Shown: positions 43,380-51,937, counted from the stretch's first letter. The stretch is 64,000 bases of DNA from Arthrobacter woluwensis (GCF_900105345.1 NZ_FNSN01000003.1:992001-1056000), one strand, 5' to 3'. The notes: generated from the sequence alone by a model not told the origin. Translations and numbers: made by a program.

Positions 43380-44651
43380 GTGCGGAGATTCCTGGCTGAC
43401 CTGACGCCCCTGCGGGAGAGTCCCGCCTTCAAGCGCCTCTGGATCGGGACCGCCGTCTCCAACGCCGGAAGCCAGCTCACCGTGGTGGCGCTCAGCCTCG
43501 AGGTCTACAAGATCACACAGGAGAGCTCCTACGTGGGCCTGCTGAGCGTGTTCGCCCTGGTCCCGCTCGTGATCGCCGGGCTTTTCGGCGGGTCGGTCGC
43601 CGATGTGTACGACCGCCGGACGGTCGCGATCGTCGCCTCCGCGGCCCTCTGGCTGAGCGCGCTGGGACTGGCCGTGCAGGCCTGGCTCCACCTGGAGAAC
43701 GTCTGGCTGCTGTTCGCGCTCGCCGCCGTGCAGAGCGCCGCGCTCGGTATCAACGCCCCGGCGCGCTCCGCCATGATCCCGCTGCTCGTGCGCCCCGAGC
43801 TGCTCGCGTCCGCGAACGCGCTCAACATGATCACCTTCGGGCTTTCCACCATGGTGGGGCCGCTCCTGGGCGGCTTTTTGGTGGCGTCGCTCGGGTTCGA
43901 ATGGACCTACACCCTCGACGCGATCAGCTACTTCGTGGTCATGTGGGCCCTGTTGCGGCTGCCTGCCATGCCGCCCGAGGGCGCGCCCCGCACGGTCGGG
44001 GTGGCGAGCGTCCTGGAGGGTTTCCGCTTCCTCGGCACCCGCCCCAATGTGCGCATGACCTTCATCCTGGACCTCATCGCGATGATCACGTGCCAGCCTC
44101 GGGCACTCCTCCCGGCCATCGGCGCCGTGATGCTCGGCGGCGGGGAGACCACGGTGGGCATCCTCCTCGCGGCCTTCGCGCTGGGCGCCTTCCTGGCGGG
44201 TCTGTTCAGCGGTCCCCTCAACCACGTGCGGAAACAGGGTGTCGCCGTGGTCTTCTCCATCATGGCGTGGGGAGCGAGTCTCGGCGCCTTCGGTCTCATG
44301 GTCGTCCTGGCCGGCGACGGCGGCCGCCACGGCGTCACGGTCTGGCTCCTGCCCGCCGCGCTCTGCTGCGCTGCGGCCGGGGTGGCGGACTCCATCAGCG
44401 CCGTCTTCCGCAGCACGATCCTTCAGGCGGCCACGCCGGACGAGTTCCGAGGGCGGCTCCAGGGCGTCTTCATCGTGGTGGTGGCCGGCGGGCCGAGGCT
44501 CGGCGACATGCTGGCCGGCGGCGCCACCACCTGGTTCCGTGAAGGCTGGGTCCTCCTGATCGGCGGGCTGGTGTGCATCCTGATCACCTGGGCGGTGTCC
44601 CGGGCGCAGAACGGATTCCTGGCCTACGACGCGCGGAACCCGGTGCCCTGA
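43380..44651 (+). CDS. MFS transporter, EntS-like exporter group
   Basis: This 423-residue membrane protein has twelve predicted helices with the MFS_3 (enterobactin exporter EntS-like) marks. FKRLWIGTAVSNAGSQLTVV is at the N-terminus, SVADVYDRRTVAI follows helix 2 and GINAPARSAMIPLLVRPELL lies in helix 4 and its loop. Such proteins export siderophores or drugs, and no siderophore genes are nearby. The GTG start at 43380 follows the TetR stop by 3 nt, so the two are co-transcribed and the regulator probably responds to the exported compound. The C-terminal tail is short. Confidence 0.85.
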   Translation: MRRFLADLTPLRESPAFKRLWIGTAVSNAGSQLTVVALSLEVYKITQESSYVGLLSVFALVPLVIAGLFGGSVADVYDRRTVAIVASAALWLSALGLAVQAWLHLENVWLLFALAAVQSAALGINAPARSAMIPLLVRPELLASANALNMITFGLSTMVGPLLGGFLVASLGFEWTYTLDAISYFVVMWALLRLPAMPPEGAPRTVGVASVLEGFRFLGTRPNVRMTFILDLIAMITCQPRALLPAIGAVMLGGGETTVGILLAAFALGAFLAGLFSGPLNHVRKQGVAVVFSIMAWGASLGAFGLMVVLAGDGGRHGVTVWLLPAALCCAAAGVADSISAVFRSTILQAATPDEFRGRLQGVFIVVVAGGPRLGDMLAGGATTWFREGWVLLIGGLVCILITWAVSRAQNGFLAYDARNPVP

Positions 44652-44743
44652 GTGCACGTTGGACAGGAGAGACGCTGGAGAATGGAAAGAGACCAGCCGC
44701 CCGCCCGGAACCGTCCGGGGCTTTCGCGAGTGAGGAGCCATCC

Positions 44744-45613
44744 GTGCACAATCATCACAACGGCCTGAAGACCGCAGCGCTCTTCGGAGTGCTCTGGGCG
44801 GTGCTTCTGGGGCTCGGTGCGCTGATCGGGTTCTGGACGCGCAGCACCGCCCCGATCTGGATCATGGCGTTGATCGGCGTGGCCACCACCTTCTACAGCT
44901 ACTGGAACAGCGACAAGATCGCCATCCGTTCCATGCAGGCCGTGGAGATCCCGGAATCCCAGGCGCCTGAGCTGTACCGCGTGGTGCGAGAACTCTCCCA
45001 GACGGCCGGCCAGCCGATGCCGCGGATCTACATCTCACCCACCATGACCCCGAACGCCTTCGCCACCGGGCGCAATCCGCAGCATGCCGCGGTCTGCGTG
45101 ACCCACGGCATCGTGCAGCTGCTGAACGACCGGGAGCTGCGGGGCGTTCTGGGCCATGAGCTCATGCACGTCTACAACCGGGACATCCTGACCTCGTCCG
45201 TCGCCGCGGCGGTGGCCGGCGTCATCACCTCCGTGGCGCAGTTCATGATGTTCTTCGGTGGCGGCAGCCGCGACGGCGAGCGGAACATGAACCCGCTCGC
45301 CGCGATCGCGATGGCGCTCCTGGCACCCTTCGCCGCGTCGCTGATCCAGATGGCGATCTCGCGGACCCGGGAGTACGACGCCGACGAGGACGGCGCGAAG
45401 CTCACGGGCGACCCGCTGGCGCTCGCCTCGGCTCTGAGCAAGATCGAGCGCGGCGTCAGCCAGTACCCCCTGCCGGCGGAGCAGACGCTCGTGAACACCT
45501 CGCACCTCATGATCGCCAACCCGTTCCGCGGCGCGAACGTGGCGAAGCTGTTCGCCACGCACCCGCCGATGAAGGACCGGATCGCCCGTCTGGAGCGCAT
45601 GGCGGGCCGCTGA
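44744..45613 (+). CDS. htpX: Membrane zinc metalloprotease HtpX
   Basis: This 289-residue M48 peptidase degrades misfolded membrane proteins. Two N-terminal helices (residues 10-50) are followed by the zinc motif HELMH (His138, Glu139, His142). The third ligand is in SRTREYDADEDGA, and two more helices lie between. The start is the GTG at 44744, with GAGGAG 6 nt upstream. The frame open from 44573 overlaps the MFS gene and is rejected. The length is normal for actinobacterial HtpX. It stands alone and ends 16 bp before a large palindromic hairpin. Confidence 0.93.
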   Translation: MHNHHNGLKTAALFGVLWAVLLGLGALIGFWTRSTAPIWIMALIGVATTFYSYWNSDKIAIRSMQAVEIPESQAPELYRVVRELSQTAGQPMPRIYISPTMTPNAFATGRNPQHAAVCVTHGIVQLLNDRELRGVLGHELMHVYNRDILTSSVAAAVAGVITSVAQFMMFFGGGSRDGERNMNPLAAIAMALLAPFAASLIQMAISRTREYDADEDGAKLTGDPLALASALSKIERGVSQYPLPAEQTLVNTSHLMIANPFRGANVAKLFATHPPMKDRIARLERMAGR

Positions 45614-45628
45614 ACCCTTCGTATCTCG

Positions 45629-45685
45629 CGAGAAGCCAGTGGAGCTCCACCCCGTGGCCCGGGGTGGAGCTCCACTGGCTTCTCG
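45629..45685. terminator. Perfect 26-bp palindromic hairpin between convergent htpX and efeB
   Basis: Arms 45629-45654 and 45660-45685 are fully complementary around a 5-nt loop. There is no T tract. The length is greater than a normal intrinsic terminator and resembles the other long palindromes at convergent ends, although the sequence is different. Confidence 0.78.
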
Positions 45686-45717
45686 AGGCGGGGCCTTCCC
45701 AGAAGAGCGCAGGGCGC

Positions 45718-47073
45718 CTAGGCGAAGAGCCCCTGGCCCACGTACTCGCCCGGCTTGATCCCCGGCGGCACGGCGAACAGGCCGGAACCGGTGTGCTTGA
45801 GGTACTCGACGCTCAGCCGGTCGCTGGACGCTAATCGGTTCTGCATGGGCACGAACTGCGTGCGGGGATCCCGGACGAAGGCGATGAAGAACAGGCCCGC
45901 GTCCAGCCGGCCCAGGGAGTCGTTGCCGTCCGTGAAGTTGAAGCCGCGGCGGAGCATCTTCACGCCCTTGTTCGTGGCCGCGTGCGCCAGCCGCACATGG
46001 GAGTCCATGGCGATCAGGGGTGCGTCGCCACGCCCCTTGGCCTCGAAGTTCGGCTCGGTGAACTCCTGGCCACCGGACAACGGGGCGCCGGTGGACTTGG
46101 TCCGCCCGATCACGGCCTCCTGCTCGCCGAGCGACGTCCGGTCCCAGACCTCGATGTGCATGCGGATCCTGCGCGCCACGAGGTAGCTGCCGCCGGCCAT
46201 CCACTGTTCGCCGGGCTTACCGCCCGGGGCCACCCAGACGTGCTCGGCCAGCTGCGCCGGTTCCTCCGCCTTGAGGTTGGCGGTGCCGTCCTTGAAGCCG
46301 AAGAGGTTGCGGGGCGTCTGCTGGCTGGTGGACGTGGAGGACGTCCGGCCGAAGCCCAGCTGGGACCAGCGCAGCCGGGCCCGGCCGAAGGCGATGCGGG
46401 ACAGGTTGCGGATCGCGTGGACGGCCACCTGCGGGTCGTCCGCGCACGCCTGGATGACCAGATCCCCGCCCGTGCGCTGAGGTTCCAGCTGATCGCCCGG
46501 GAAGTGCGGGAGCTCGATGAGCGCCTCCGGAAGGCGGCCGGAGAGACCGAAGCGGGGCGCGCCGTCGTCGGTCAGGAAGAAGGAGCGGCCGAAACCGAAC
46601 GTGATGGTCAGGTTCGACGCGGAGAGGCCCATGGCCTCGCCGGTGTCCGACGGCGGGGCCTCGTAGTCGCCGCCCACGGCGCCGCCTTCGCCGGCCTCAC
46701 GCCCTGCGGCCATCGCCTCCGCGGCAGCCGTCCAGTCCTTCAGGAGGCCGACGACGTCGTCCCGGCTCGTGGCGGTGACGTCGAAGGCCGCGATGTGCAG
46801 GCGGTCCTGGACCGGCGTCACGATCCCGGCCTGATGCTCGCCGTGGAACGGGACGACGGCGGAGGCCGCGGGCTGCGCGTCGGCGCCGGACGGGCGCGTG
46901 ACGGCGTAGCTCGCGGCGGCGCCGATGGCGCCCGCGCCGACCAGCGACGCGGTGGTGAGGAGCCCGCGCCGGCTGACCCGCGGGCCGGAGGACGACGGAA
47001 CGCCCGCCGTCTCCTGGGAGGTGGTCTCCTGGGAGGCGGCGGGCGGGACCGGGGTGCTGTCCTGCTCGGGCAT
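45718..47073 (-). CDS. efeB: Tat-exported DyP-type haem peroxidase (EfeB)
   Basis: This 451-residue protein has a polar lead, a twin-arginine signal (SRRGLLTTASLVGAG near residues 34-48) and a DyP peroxidase domain. Key marks are GFKDGTAN (the distal Asp motif), IEVWDRTSLGEQE with the distal Arg, and SHVRLAH with the proximal haem histidine. In EfeUOB systems it oxidises ferrous iron or takes iron from haem outside the membrane. It follows efeO by 2 bp on the same strand and ends the operon. Length and order efeU-efeO-efeB are standard. Iron regulation is expected. Confidence 0.92.
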   Translation of the reverse strand: MPEQDSTPVPPAASQETTSQETAGVPSSSGPRVSRRGLLTTASLVGAGAIGAAASYAVTRPSGADAQPAASAVVPFHGEHQAGIVTPVQDRLHIAAFDVTATSRDDVVGLLKDWTAAAEAMAAGREAGEGGAVGGDYEAPPSDTGEAMGLSASNLTITFGFGRSFFLTDDGAPRFGLSGRLPEALIELPHFPGDQLEPQRTGGDLVIQACADDPQVAVHAIRNLSRIAFGRARLRWSQLGFGRTSSTSTSQQTPRNLFGFKDGTANLKAEEPAQLAEHVWVAPGGKPGEQWMAGGSYLVARRIRMHIEVWDRTSLGEQEAVIGRTKSTGAPLSGGQEFTEPNFEAKGRGDAPLIAMDSHVRLAHAATNKGVKMLRRGFNFTDGNDSLGRLDAGLFFIAFVRDPRTQFVPMQNRLASSDRLSVEYLKHTGSGLFAVPPGIKPGEYVGQGLFA

Positions 47074-47075
47074 GG

Positions 47076-48248
47076 TCAGAGGACCACCGCGGCGGTCAGC
47101 TGGCCGAGGGGTTCGCCGAGGGCGTCCACCAGGGCGGCGAGCTGCTTGACCTGGTCGGGGGTCAGCTCGTTGTAGTACTTGAAGCCGTCGCCGACCTTGT
47201 ACTTGTCCAGCTCGGTCTGCAGGGCCGCGAACCGCTGATCCAGGGTCTTGGCCAGTTCGGGCTTCTTGAGGGCGACCACGGGGCGGAGGTTCTGGTAGGC
47301 GATGCGCGCGCCGTCGACGTTGGCCTGGAAGTCCCAGAGGTCGGTGTGGGACCAGATCTCCTCTTCGCCGGTCACCTTGCCGGTGGCGACCTCGTCCAGG
47401 AGCTCCTTGGCTCCGTTGCCGAGCTTGTCCGGGGTCAGGGTCAGCGTGCGGGTCCGCTCGAACAGCGTCTGGGTGTCCGCCACGAGTTTCTGGGACAGCT
47501 TCTGGCGTTCGGCCGCGGTGAGCGCGGTGTAGCCCTTCGGCGGGAAGAGATCCTTCTCGGCCTTGTGCCAGCCGGTCCACTGCTGACCCTTCTCCAGGTC
47601 GGCCTCGCGGAGGTCGAGGCTGGGGTCGAGATCGCCGAACGACTCGGCCACGGGCTCGATGCGCTCCCAGTGCATGCGGACCGAGGCGTAGAGGGTGCGG
47701 GCCTTCGCGGCGTCACCGGAGGCGTAGGCGGCCGCGAAGGCCTTGGTGCCGGTGAGCAACTGCTCGGTCTGGTCCTTGACGTAGGAGACGTACTGCTTGG
47801 TGGCGGTGTCCAGGAGTGCCTTGGTGTCCGAGTCCACGGAGGCGGTGGTGCCGGATGCCTCGACGGTGAAGGCCGAACGGATGCCCTCGCCCTGCATGCC
47901 GGGCTTGCAGGCGGTGAGGTACTTGCCCTCGGGAGCGGTCACCACGAGCTTGCGGGACAGGCCGGGGCCGATGTTCTCGACTTCTCCGACGATCCGCAGG
48001 CCGTCCTCGGCCAGAAGGTAGAACTCGGTGACCTGCTGGCCGTCGTTCTTCACCTCGAACGTCAGGTGGCCGCTCTTCGCCGTGACGGTGCTGAGTTTGC
48101 ACTCCTTGTCCGTGCTGCTCACGGAGATCGGACCGTCCGTGGCGCCGGCGGCCGGCTTGGCGTTGTCCGTGCAGGCGGTCAGCGCCAGGGGAGCGACGAC
48201 GGCGAGGACCGCGAGGGAGCTGAGGGCGCGGCGAGGGGAAGCGGGCAT
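47076..48248 (-). CDS. efeO: Iron uptake lipoprotein EfeO (cupredoxin plus M75 domain)
   Basis: This 390-residue protein has a lipoprotein signal ending in LTAC (Cys26). An EfeO-type cupredoxin domain (about 40-135, with FEVKNDGQQVTEFYL and the late CKPGM) is followed by an M75 peptidase-like helical domain. That domain contains the metal-binding HxxE motif in MHWERIEPVAESFGDLDP. It should bind iron outside the membrane and pass it to the permease EfeU. The start at 48248 has AAGGA 5-6 nt upstream. The longer frame to 49268 runs through efeU and is not real. It lies 32 bp after efeU. Confidence 0.92.
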   Translation of the reverse strand: MPASPRRALSSLAVLAVVAPLALTACTDNAKPAAGATDGPISVSSTDKECKLSTVTAKSGHLTFEVKNDGQQVTEFYLLAEDGLRIVGEVENIGPGLSRKLVVTAPEGKYLTACKPGMQGEGIRSAFTVEASGTTASVDSDTKALLDTATKQYVSYVKDQTEQLLTGTKAFAAAYASGDAAKARTLYASVRMHWERIEPVAESFGDLDPSLDLREADLEKGQQWTGWHKAEKDLFPPKGYTALTAAERQKLSQKLVADTQTLFERTRTLTLTPDKLGNGAKELLDEVATGKVTGEEEIWSHTDLWDFQANVDGARIAYQNLRPVVALKKPELAKTLDQRFAALQTELDKYKVGDGFKYYNELTPDQVKQLAALVDALGEPLGQLTAAVVL

Positions 48249-48280
48249 GACTGTCCTTGGAGAGTTCGTGAAGGAGGGGT

Positions 48281-49180
48281 TCAGGAGGCCGGGGCGGCCG
48301 TGCGGGAGACGACCGTTGCGGCCTCCGCGGGGATGCTCTGCGCGGCGCGGCGTGCGGCGGCTGCCTTGCGGGCGGCCTGCGAGCGGCGGTAGTTGCGCAG
48401 GTAGAAGTACAGGGTCGGGACCACGTAGGCCCACCAGGCGATCGCTTCCAGCCAGGTGGTGGCCGGGGAGAAGTTGAAGGTGCCCTTGAGGAGCGTGCCG
48501 TACCAGGAGTCCGGCGGGATCGCGCCGGAGACGTCGAACGCGAGGTGGTGGAGGCCCGGGAGCAGGCCGGCTTCCTGGAGGTCGTGGATGCCGTAGGAGA
48601 GCACTCCGCCGGCCACCAGGATCAGGAAGATGCCGGTCACGGTGAAGAACTTGCCGAGGTTGATCTTGAGGACCCCGCGGTGCAGCAGGTAGCCGAGCAG
48701 GACCGCGACGGCCAGGCCGAGGACGGCGCCCAGCAGCGGGACGGTGCTCTCGCCGGTCGCCTGCGCGGCGGCCCAGAGGAACAGGGCGGTCTCGAGGCCT
48801 TCGCGGCCCACGGAGAGAGCGCCCACCAGGATGATGCCCCAGGCGGCGCCGGTGGCCGCGGCGTCGATCTTGCCGTGCAGTTCGGTGCCCAGCGTCCGGG
48901 CGGTGCGCGCCATCCAGAAGACCATCCAGGTGACCATGCCGACGGCGACGATCGAGAGCGATCCGCCGATCGCTTCCTGCGCCTCGAACGTCAGGCCACG
49001 CGGGCCGAAGGTGAGGAGCGCGCCGAACGCGATGGAGATGGAGACGGCGGCGCCGATCCCGATCCAGAGTTTCGGCAGGAGGTGGGAGCGTCCGCTCTTG
49101 ACCAGGTAGGCCATGAGGATCACGACGACGAGGGTCGCTTCGAGGCCTTCGCGCAGACCGATCAGGAAGTTCCCGAGCAT
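48281..49180 (-). CDS. efeU: High-affinity iron permease EfeU (FTR1 family)
   Basis: This 299-residue membrane protein has seven predicted helices. The two REGLE iron-binding motifs of FTR1-type permeases are at residues 10-14 and 126-130. A conserved GIHDLQEAGLLPG loop lies near residue 195. The C-terminal tail is Ala/Arg-rich and cytoplasmic. It is the first gene of efeUOB and imports iron handed over by EfeO and EfeB. The promoter region upstream is unusually AT-rich, as expected for metal control by a Fur or DtxR-type protein. Confidence 0.93.
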   Translation of the reverse strand: MLGNFLIGLREGLEATLVVVILMAYLVKSGRSHLLPKLWIGIGAAVSISIAFGALLTFGPRGLTFEAQEAIGGSLSIVAVGMVTWMVFWMARTARTLGTELHGKIDAAATGAAWGIILVGALSVGREGLETALFLWAAAQATGESTVPLLGAVLGLAVAVLLGYLLHRGVLKINLGKFFTVTGIFLILVAGGVLSYGIHDLQEAGLLPGLHHLAFDVSGAIPPDSWYGTLLKGTFNFSPATTWLEAIAWWAYVVPTLYFYLRNYRRSQAARKAAAARRAAQSIPAEAATVVSRTAAPAS

Positions 49181-49240
49181 GCTGGATTCCTTGCTGTGTA
49201 TGGGGTGCAGCGCGGCCCGGGGAGGGGTGCGCCGAGCAGA

Positions 49241-49268
49241 ACATTACTCTCTCGGCTGAATTATGCAA
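49241..49268 (-). promoter_or_regulatory. Predicted promoter of efeUOB
   Basis: On the reverse strand TTGCAT (49263-49268), a 16-bp spacer and TAATGT (49241-49246) form a promoter in an AT-rich patch. CATAA occurs twice, 12 bp apart, overlapping the -35, and is a possible metal-regulator site. No exact Fur or DtxR consensus is seen. Confidence 0.5.
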
Positions 49269-49361
49269 ACTTTATGTTGGCTATTGGAGTCAGGTGAGCT
49301 TGGCCTCGGTCCGGCACGGCTCGCGGCCGGTCCCGTCTCCGGTCCGCGGCGACGTCCGCAG

Positions 49362-49408
49362 ACGACGACGGCGGGCGCCACCGCGTGGGAGGCGCCCGCC
49401 GTCGTCGT
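49362..49408 (-). terminator. Perfect 18-bp terminator hairpin after yajQ
   Basis: Arms 49362-49379 and 49391-49408 pair perfectly around an 11-nt loop. It lies 36 bp past the yajQ stop codon and upstream of the efeUOB promoter, so it insulates that operon. Otherwise the 264-bp gap from 49181 to 49444 holds only the efeU promoter. Confidence 0.78.
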
Positions 49409-49444
49409 GGGCTGGCTCGGTGCGGCGCCGATGCGCCGGTCCGG

Positions 49445-49936
49445 CTAGCTGCGGAAGTTCACGAACTGGAGGTCGACGTCCTCGAAGTTCTTGAGCAGTG
49501 CCATGGTGGCCTGCAGGTCATCGCGGGACTTGGAGGTCACGCGCAGCTCGTCGCCCTGGATCTGGGACTTGACGGACTTGGGGGCCTCGTCGCGGATGAG
49601 CTTGTTGATCTTCTTGGCGATGTCCTGCTCGATGCCTTCCTTGATGGAGGCTTCGATGCGGTACTCCTTGCCGGACGGGAAGGGCTCGCCGGCGTCGAGG
49701 GACTTGAGGGAGATGCCGCGCTTGATGAGCTTGGACTCGAAGACGTCCAGGACGGCCTTGACGCGGTCCTCGGAGTTGGCCTTCATGAGGATCTTCTCGC
49801 CGCTGAAGTCGATCTCGGCGCCGACGCCCTTGAAGTCGTAACGCTGGGCGATCTCCTTCTGGGACTGGTTGAGGGCGTTGGCAACCTCTTGCTTGTCTAC
49901 CTTGCTGACAACGTCGAACGTGGACTCGCCGGCCAT
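49445..49936 (-). CDS. yajQ: YajQ family nucleotide-binding protein
   Basis: This 163-residue protein matches YajQ along its whole length. It has ESTFDVVSKVDKQEV at the N-terminus, QRYDFKGVGAEIDF near residue 30, KSVKSQIQGDELRVTSKSRD near 125 and a final LQFVNFR. The fold has two RNP-like ferredoxin domains. Some members bind cyclic di-GMP and act in signalling; others bind nucleotides or RNA, so the exact role here is open. It is a single-gene unit. Lysine and glutamate content is higher than in its neighbours, as usual for this family. The ribosome site AGGAG lies just before the ATG. Confidence 0.92.
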   Translation of the reverse strand: MAGESTFDVVSKVDKQEVANALNQSQKEIAQRYDFKGVGAEIDFSGEKILMKANSEDRVKAVLDVFESKLIKRGISLKSLDAGEPFPSGKEYRIEASIKEGIEQDIAKKINKLIRDEAPKSVKSQIQGDELRVTSKSRDDLQATMALLKNFEDVDLQFVNFRS

Positions 49937-50129
49937 GATTCTCCTTAGGCGGTGGGTGGTTTCTTCCTACGAGTTTAAGGCCTGGCGCTACGGAACGCGC
50001 GGGGAGTCGGCCTCGTGGCTCACAGTTCACTCTCAGCTGATCTCTGGGCGGAACTCATCCGGGCGGGGAAGAGTTGCCTCAGTAGGAACTCCGACAAGGT
50101 TCCCGAAGAGAGTGAAGGCAGGAGAAGTC

Positions 50130-50432
50130 ATGACGGCGGAACGCAAGCAGGACGCGGTCCCGGCCTCGGTCGGCAAGCAGAGCAGCCGGACGGCCACGGT
50201 GATCAAGGGCGCGTCGGCCGCGCTCGCCTCCGCAGCAGTGGTGGCCGCGTCCGTGGCCTTCGCCCCGCAGGCCGCGCCTCAGGCACGGGTGAACGGCATC
50301 CACGCGGACCTGCAGCGCGCGGTGCAGCTCAAGCAGCTCACGCCCGAGCAGGCCGCACGTTTCGAGGAGCGCATGAGCCGCACGATCCTGGGGTCCGGCG
50401 AGGGCTCCGGGGAGGACGAGAGCAAGGCCTGA
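50130..50432 (+). CDS. Small membrane-anchored or secreted protein, unknown function
   Basis: This 100-residue protein has a polar N-terminus of about 25 residues and one hydrophobic segment (about 30-52, Ala/Val-rich, ending near AFAPQAAPQA). A soluble helical part of about 45 residues follows. AGGAGA lies 4 nt before the ATG at 50130. Codon use and GC pattern look coding from this ATG onward. The longer frame up to 49869 crosses the yajQ start region and is rejected. I do not recognise a family. The next feature downstream is the tRNA-Tyr gene. Confidence 0.55.
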   Translation: MTAERKQDAVPASVGKQSSRTATVIKGASAALASAAVVAASVAFAPQAAPQARVNGIHADLQRAVQLKQLTPEQAARFEERMSRTILGSGEGSGEDESKA

Positions 50433-50463
50433 TCCGCCGTCCGAAGGGCCTGAAGAGGCCCGA

Positions 50464-50493
50464 TTCGATTCTGCGGAGAATCTTCTGTAAAGT
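50464..50493 (+). promoter_or_regulatory. Possible promoter of the tRNA-Tyr gene
   Basis: TTCGAT (50464-50469), an 18-bp spacer and TAAAGT (50488-50493) lie about 55 bp before the mature tRNA, leaving a short leader to be processed. The -10 sits in a locally AT-rich patch. Confidence 0.42.
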
Positions 50494-50548
50494 TGTCTTG
50501 CTTCCACTCGCCGGAAACGACGGGCGGAAGTGCTTCTTCGTGAAGCTC

Positions 50549-50633
50549 GGCAGATTACCCGAGCGGCCAAAGGGGGCTGACTGTAAATCAGCTGGCACTG
50601 CCTACGGGGGTTCGAATCCCTCATCTGCCACCA
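50549..50633 (+). tRNA. tRNA-Tyr (GTA), CCA encoded
   Basis: The acceptor stem GGCAGAT pairs with ATCTGCC, followed by the discriminator A and an encoded CCA (50631-50633). The anticodon loop CTGTAAA (50581-50587) carries GTA. A long variable arm and the TTCGAATCC T-loop region make it a class II tRNA, as expected for bacterial tyrosine tRNA. It stands alone and is followed directly by a hairpin terminator. Confidence 0.95.
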
Positions 50634-50635
50634 CG

Positions 50636-50669
50636 GAAAGGCCCGGAACCACATGGTTCCGGGCCTTTC
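50636..50669 (+). terminator. Hairpin terminator of tRNA-Tyr
   Basis: Arms 50636-50650 and 50655-50669 pair perfectly over 15 bp with a 4-nt loop, and TTTC is at the right edge. It starts 2 nt after the encoded CCA. Confidence 0.85.
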
Positions 50670-50740
50670 GTGTTTCCTGGGCGAAGTCGCCGTGCCGGCA
50701 GCCGCCGACGCACCGGGGGCGGCCCCGGCCGTGAGCGGGT

Positions 50741-50950
50741 TCAGTTCTCCAGCGCGTAGCCGTCCAGGTGGTGGACCAGGCGGCGGCCCAGGCCGCCGTC
50801 GAGCTGGATCCAAAGGGTGGTGCGGTCGTGCGTCATGCCGTCGACGTGGCCGACGATGCGGTCGCCTCGCTGGTCCGCGAGGGCGATCGGCTGGCCCGAC
50901 GGGATTTCAGGCCAGAGGTGGTTGATCTCGGTGGCGCCCAGTGCACTCAC
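50741..50950 (-). CDS. Small conserved-looking protein, unknown function
   Basis: This 69-residue soluble protein has a beta-rich look (HLWPEIPSGQPIALADQRGD, then RIVGHVDGMTHDRTTLWIQL). It may be a small Sm-like or OB-like barrel, but I recognise no family. The start is the GTG at 50950, because AAAGGAG lies 6 nt upstream. The frame is open further up to 51067, without a ribosome site. It is divergent from the methyltransferase gene and converges with the tRNA. High content of His, Asp and Leu and an even codon pattern support real coding. Confidence 0.6.
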   Translation of the reverse strand: MSALGATEINHLWPEIPSGQPIALADQRGDRIVGHVDGMTHDRTTLWIQLDGGLGRRLVHHLDGYALEN

Positions 50951-51111
50951 GGCAGTCTCCTTTGCTGCTTGTTCTCTTCGTAATGACCTCATTTTCCAGG
51001 AGTTGAATGAATGGCGGGTGAACTTCCGCCGTGAATTACCCCCAGGTCGGCTTCGCCCTTCGTCCACATGCGATGCGCATCTTCTTGTATCGGATCAGAC
51101 CATCGCCGAGC

Positions 51112-51927
51112 ATGAATCCCATGAACACCCCGACCCTGGACACCGACTCCCTGGTGCTCCGTCTGCGCGCCGCCGGCTGCGTCTTCGCCGAGGAGGAGGC
51201 CGCCATTCTGGAGGAGAGCGCGCAGGACGAGGCGCATCTCCTTCGGCTGTGCGAGCGGCGGGAACGGGGCGAACCGCTGGAGCAGCTCGTCGGCTGGGTG
51301 GATTTCGGCGGCCTGCGGCTCTCGGTGGGGCCCGGAGTCTTCATCCCCCGGCAGCGGACCCTGTTCCTGGCCGGGCTGACGCTCGCCGCTGCCAGGGAAC
51401 ATCCGTCCCCGGTCGTGCTGGAAGCCTTCTCCGGCGCGGCGCCGGTGGCCGCCTGGGTGGCGCACCACCTCTCTGAGGCGACGGTTCATGCGAGCGATGC
51501 CGACGCCGTCGCGCTGGCACATGCGGAGAGGAACCTCGGCTCCGGGGCTGCGGTGTCGCGGGGGACAGTGCTGTCGGCGGTGCCGCCGCGGTTCCGCGGC
51601 GCCGTCGACGTCCTGGCCGCGGTGCCGCCGTATGTTCCGGAGTCGGAGGCCCTGTTCATGTCCCGCGAGTCCCGAGAACACGAACCCGGCGCTGCCGTTT
51701 ATGCCGGAGCGGACGGGCTCGACTTCGTCCGGACCGTGATCGACGAGGCCGATCCGTGGCTCAGTCCCTCGGGGCGGATCCTTCTGGAGATGAATCGTGA
51801 ACAGCTTGCGGCTGCGGCCGCTCACGCCGAAGTGGCCGGGTACGACGTGGAGCGCCTTGTCGCGGAGGACGGCCACACCGGCGTGCTACGCCTGTCCCGG
51901 TCCGGGTCTTCCGCACTAAGTTACTGA
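51112..51927 (+). CDS. PrmC/HemK-related N5-glutamine methyltransferase-like protein
   Basis: This protein of about 271 residues has an N-terminal helical region (LVLRLRAAGCVFAEEEAAILE) with a GEPLEQLVGWVDFGGL block. A Rossmann methyltransferase domain follows, starting with the RPREP-like site VFIPRQRTLFL. The usual substrate motif NPPY of release-factor methyltransferases is VPPY here (near residue 180). This group is usually annotated as a putative glutamine methyltransferase related to PrmC, and its substrate is unknown. The ATG at 51112 or 51121 may be the start. Its stop codon lies inside the palindrome that precedes the thioesterase gene. Confidence 0.75.
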   Translation: MNPMNTPTLDTDSLVLRLRAAGCVFAEEEAAILEESAQDEAHLLRLCERRERGEPLEQLVGWVDFGGLRLSVGPGVFIPRQRTLFLAGLTLAAAREHPSPVVLEAFSGAAPVAAWVAHHLSEATVHASDADAVALAHAERNLGSGAAVSRGTVLSAVPPRFRGAVDVLAAVPPYVPESEALFMSRESREHEPGAAVYAGADGLDFVRTVIDEADPWLSPSGRILLEMNREQLAAAAAHAEVAGYDVERLVAEDGHTGVLRLSRSGSSALSY

Positions 51928-51937
51928 CAAGTAACAT
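51920..51937 (+). promoter_or_regulatory. Palindromic operator overlapping the thioesterase -10
   Basis: GTTACT-GACA-AGTAAC (51920-51935) is a perfect 6-4-6 palindrome. It overlaps the -10 TAACAT (51932-51937), which ends 6 nt before the ATG at 51944, and also the stop codon of the upstream gene. The shape fits a TetR-type operator. Confidence 0.55.

Noticed and set aside
42900-44741. Open frame of 613 codons on the - strand across TetR and MFS genes
   Set aside because: The product is low-complexity and rich in Arg, His, Gly and Gln. It covers two well-supported genes on the other strand.
47076-49268. A possible 730-residue fusion of EfeO with an N-terminal extension
   Set aside because: The upper part is an off-frame reading of efeU. 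EfeO has its own ribosome site, lipoprotein signal and start at 48248.
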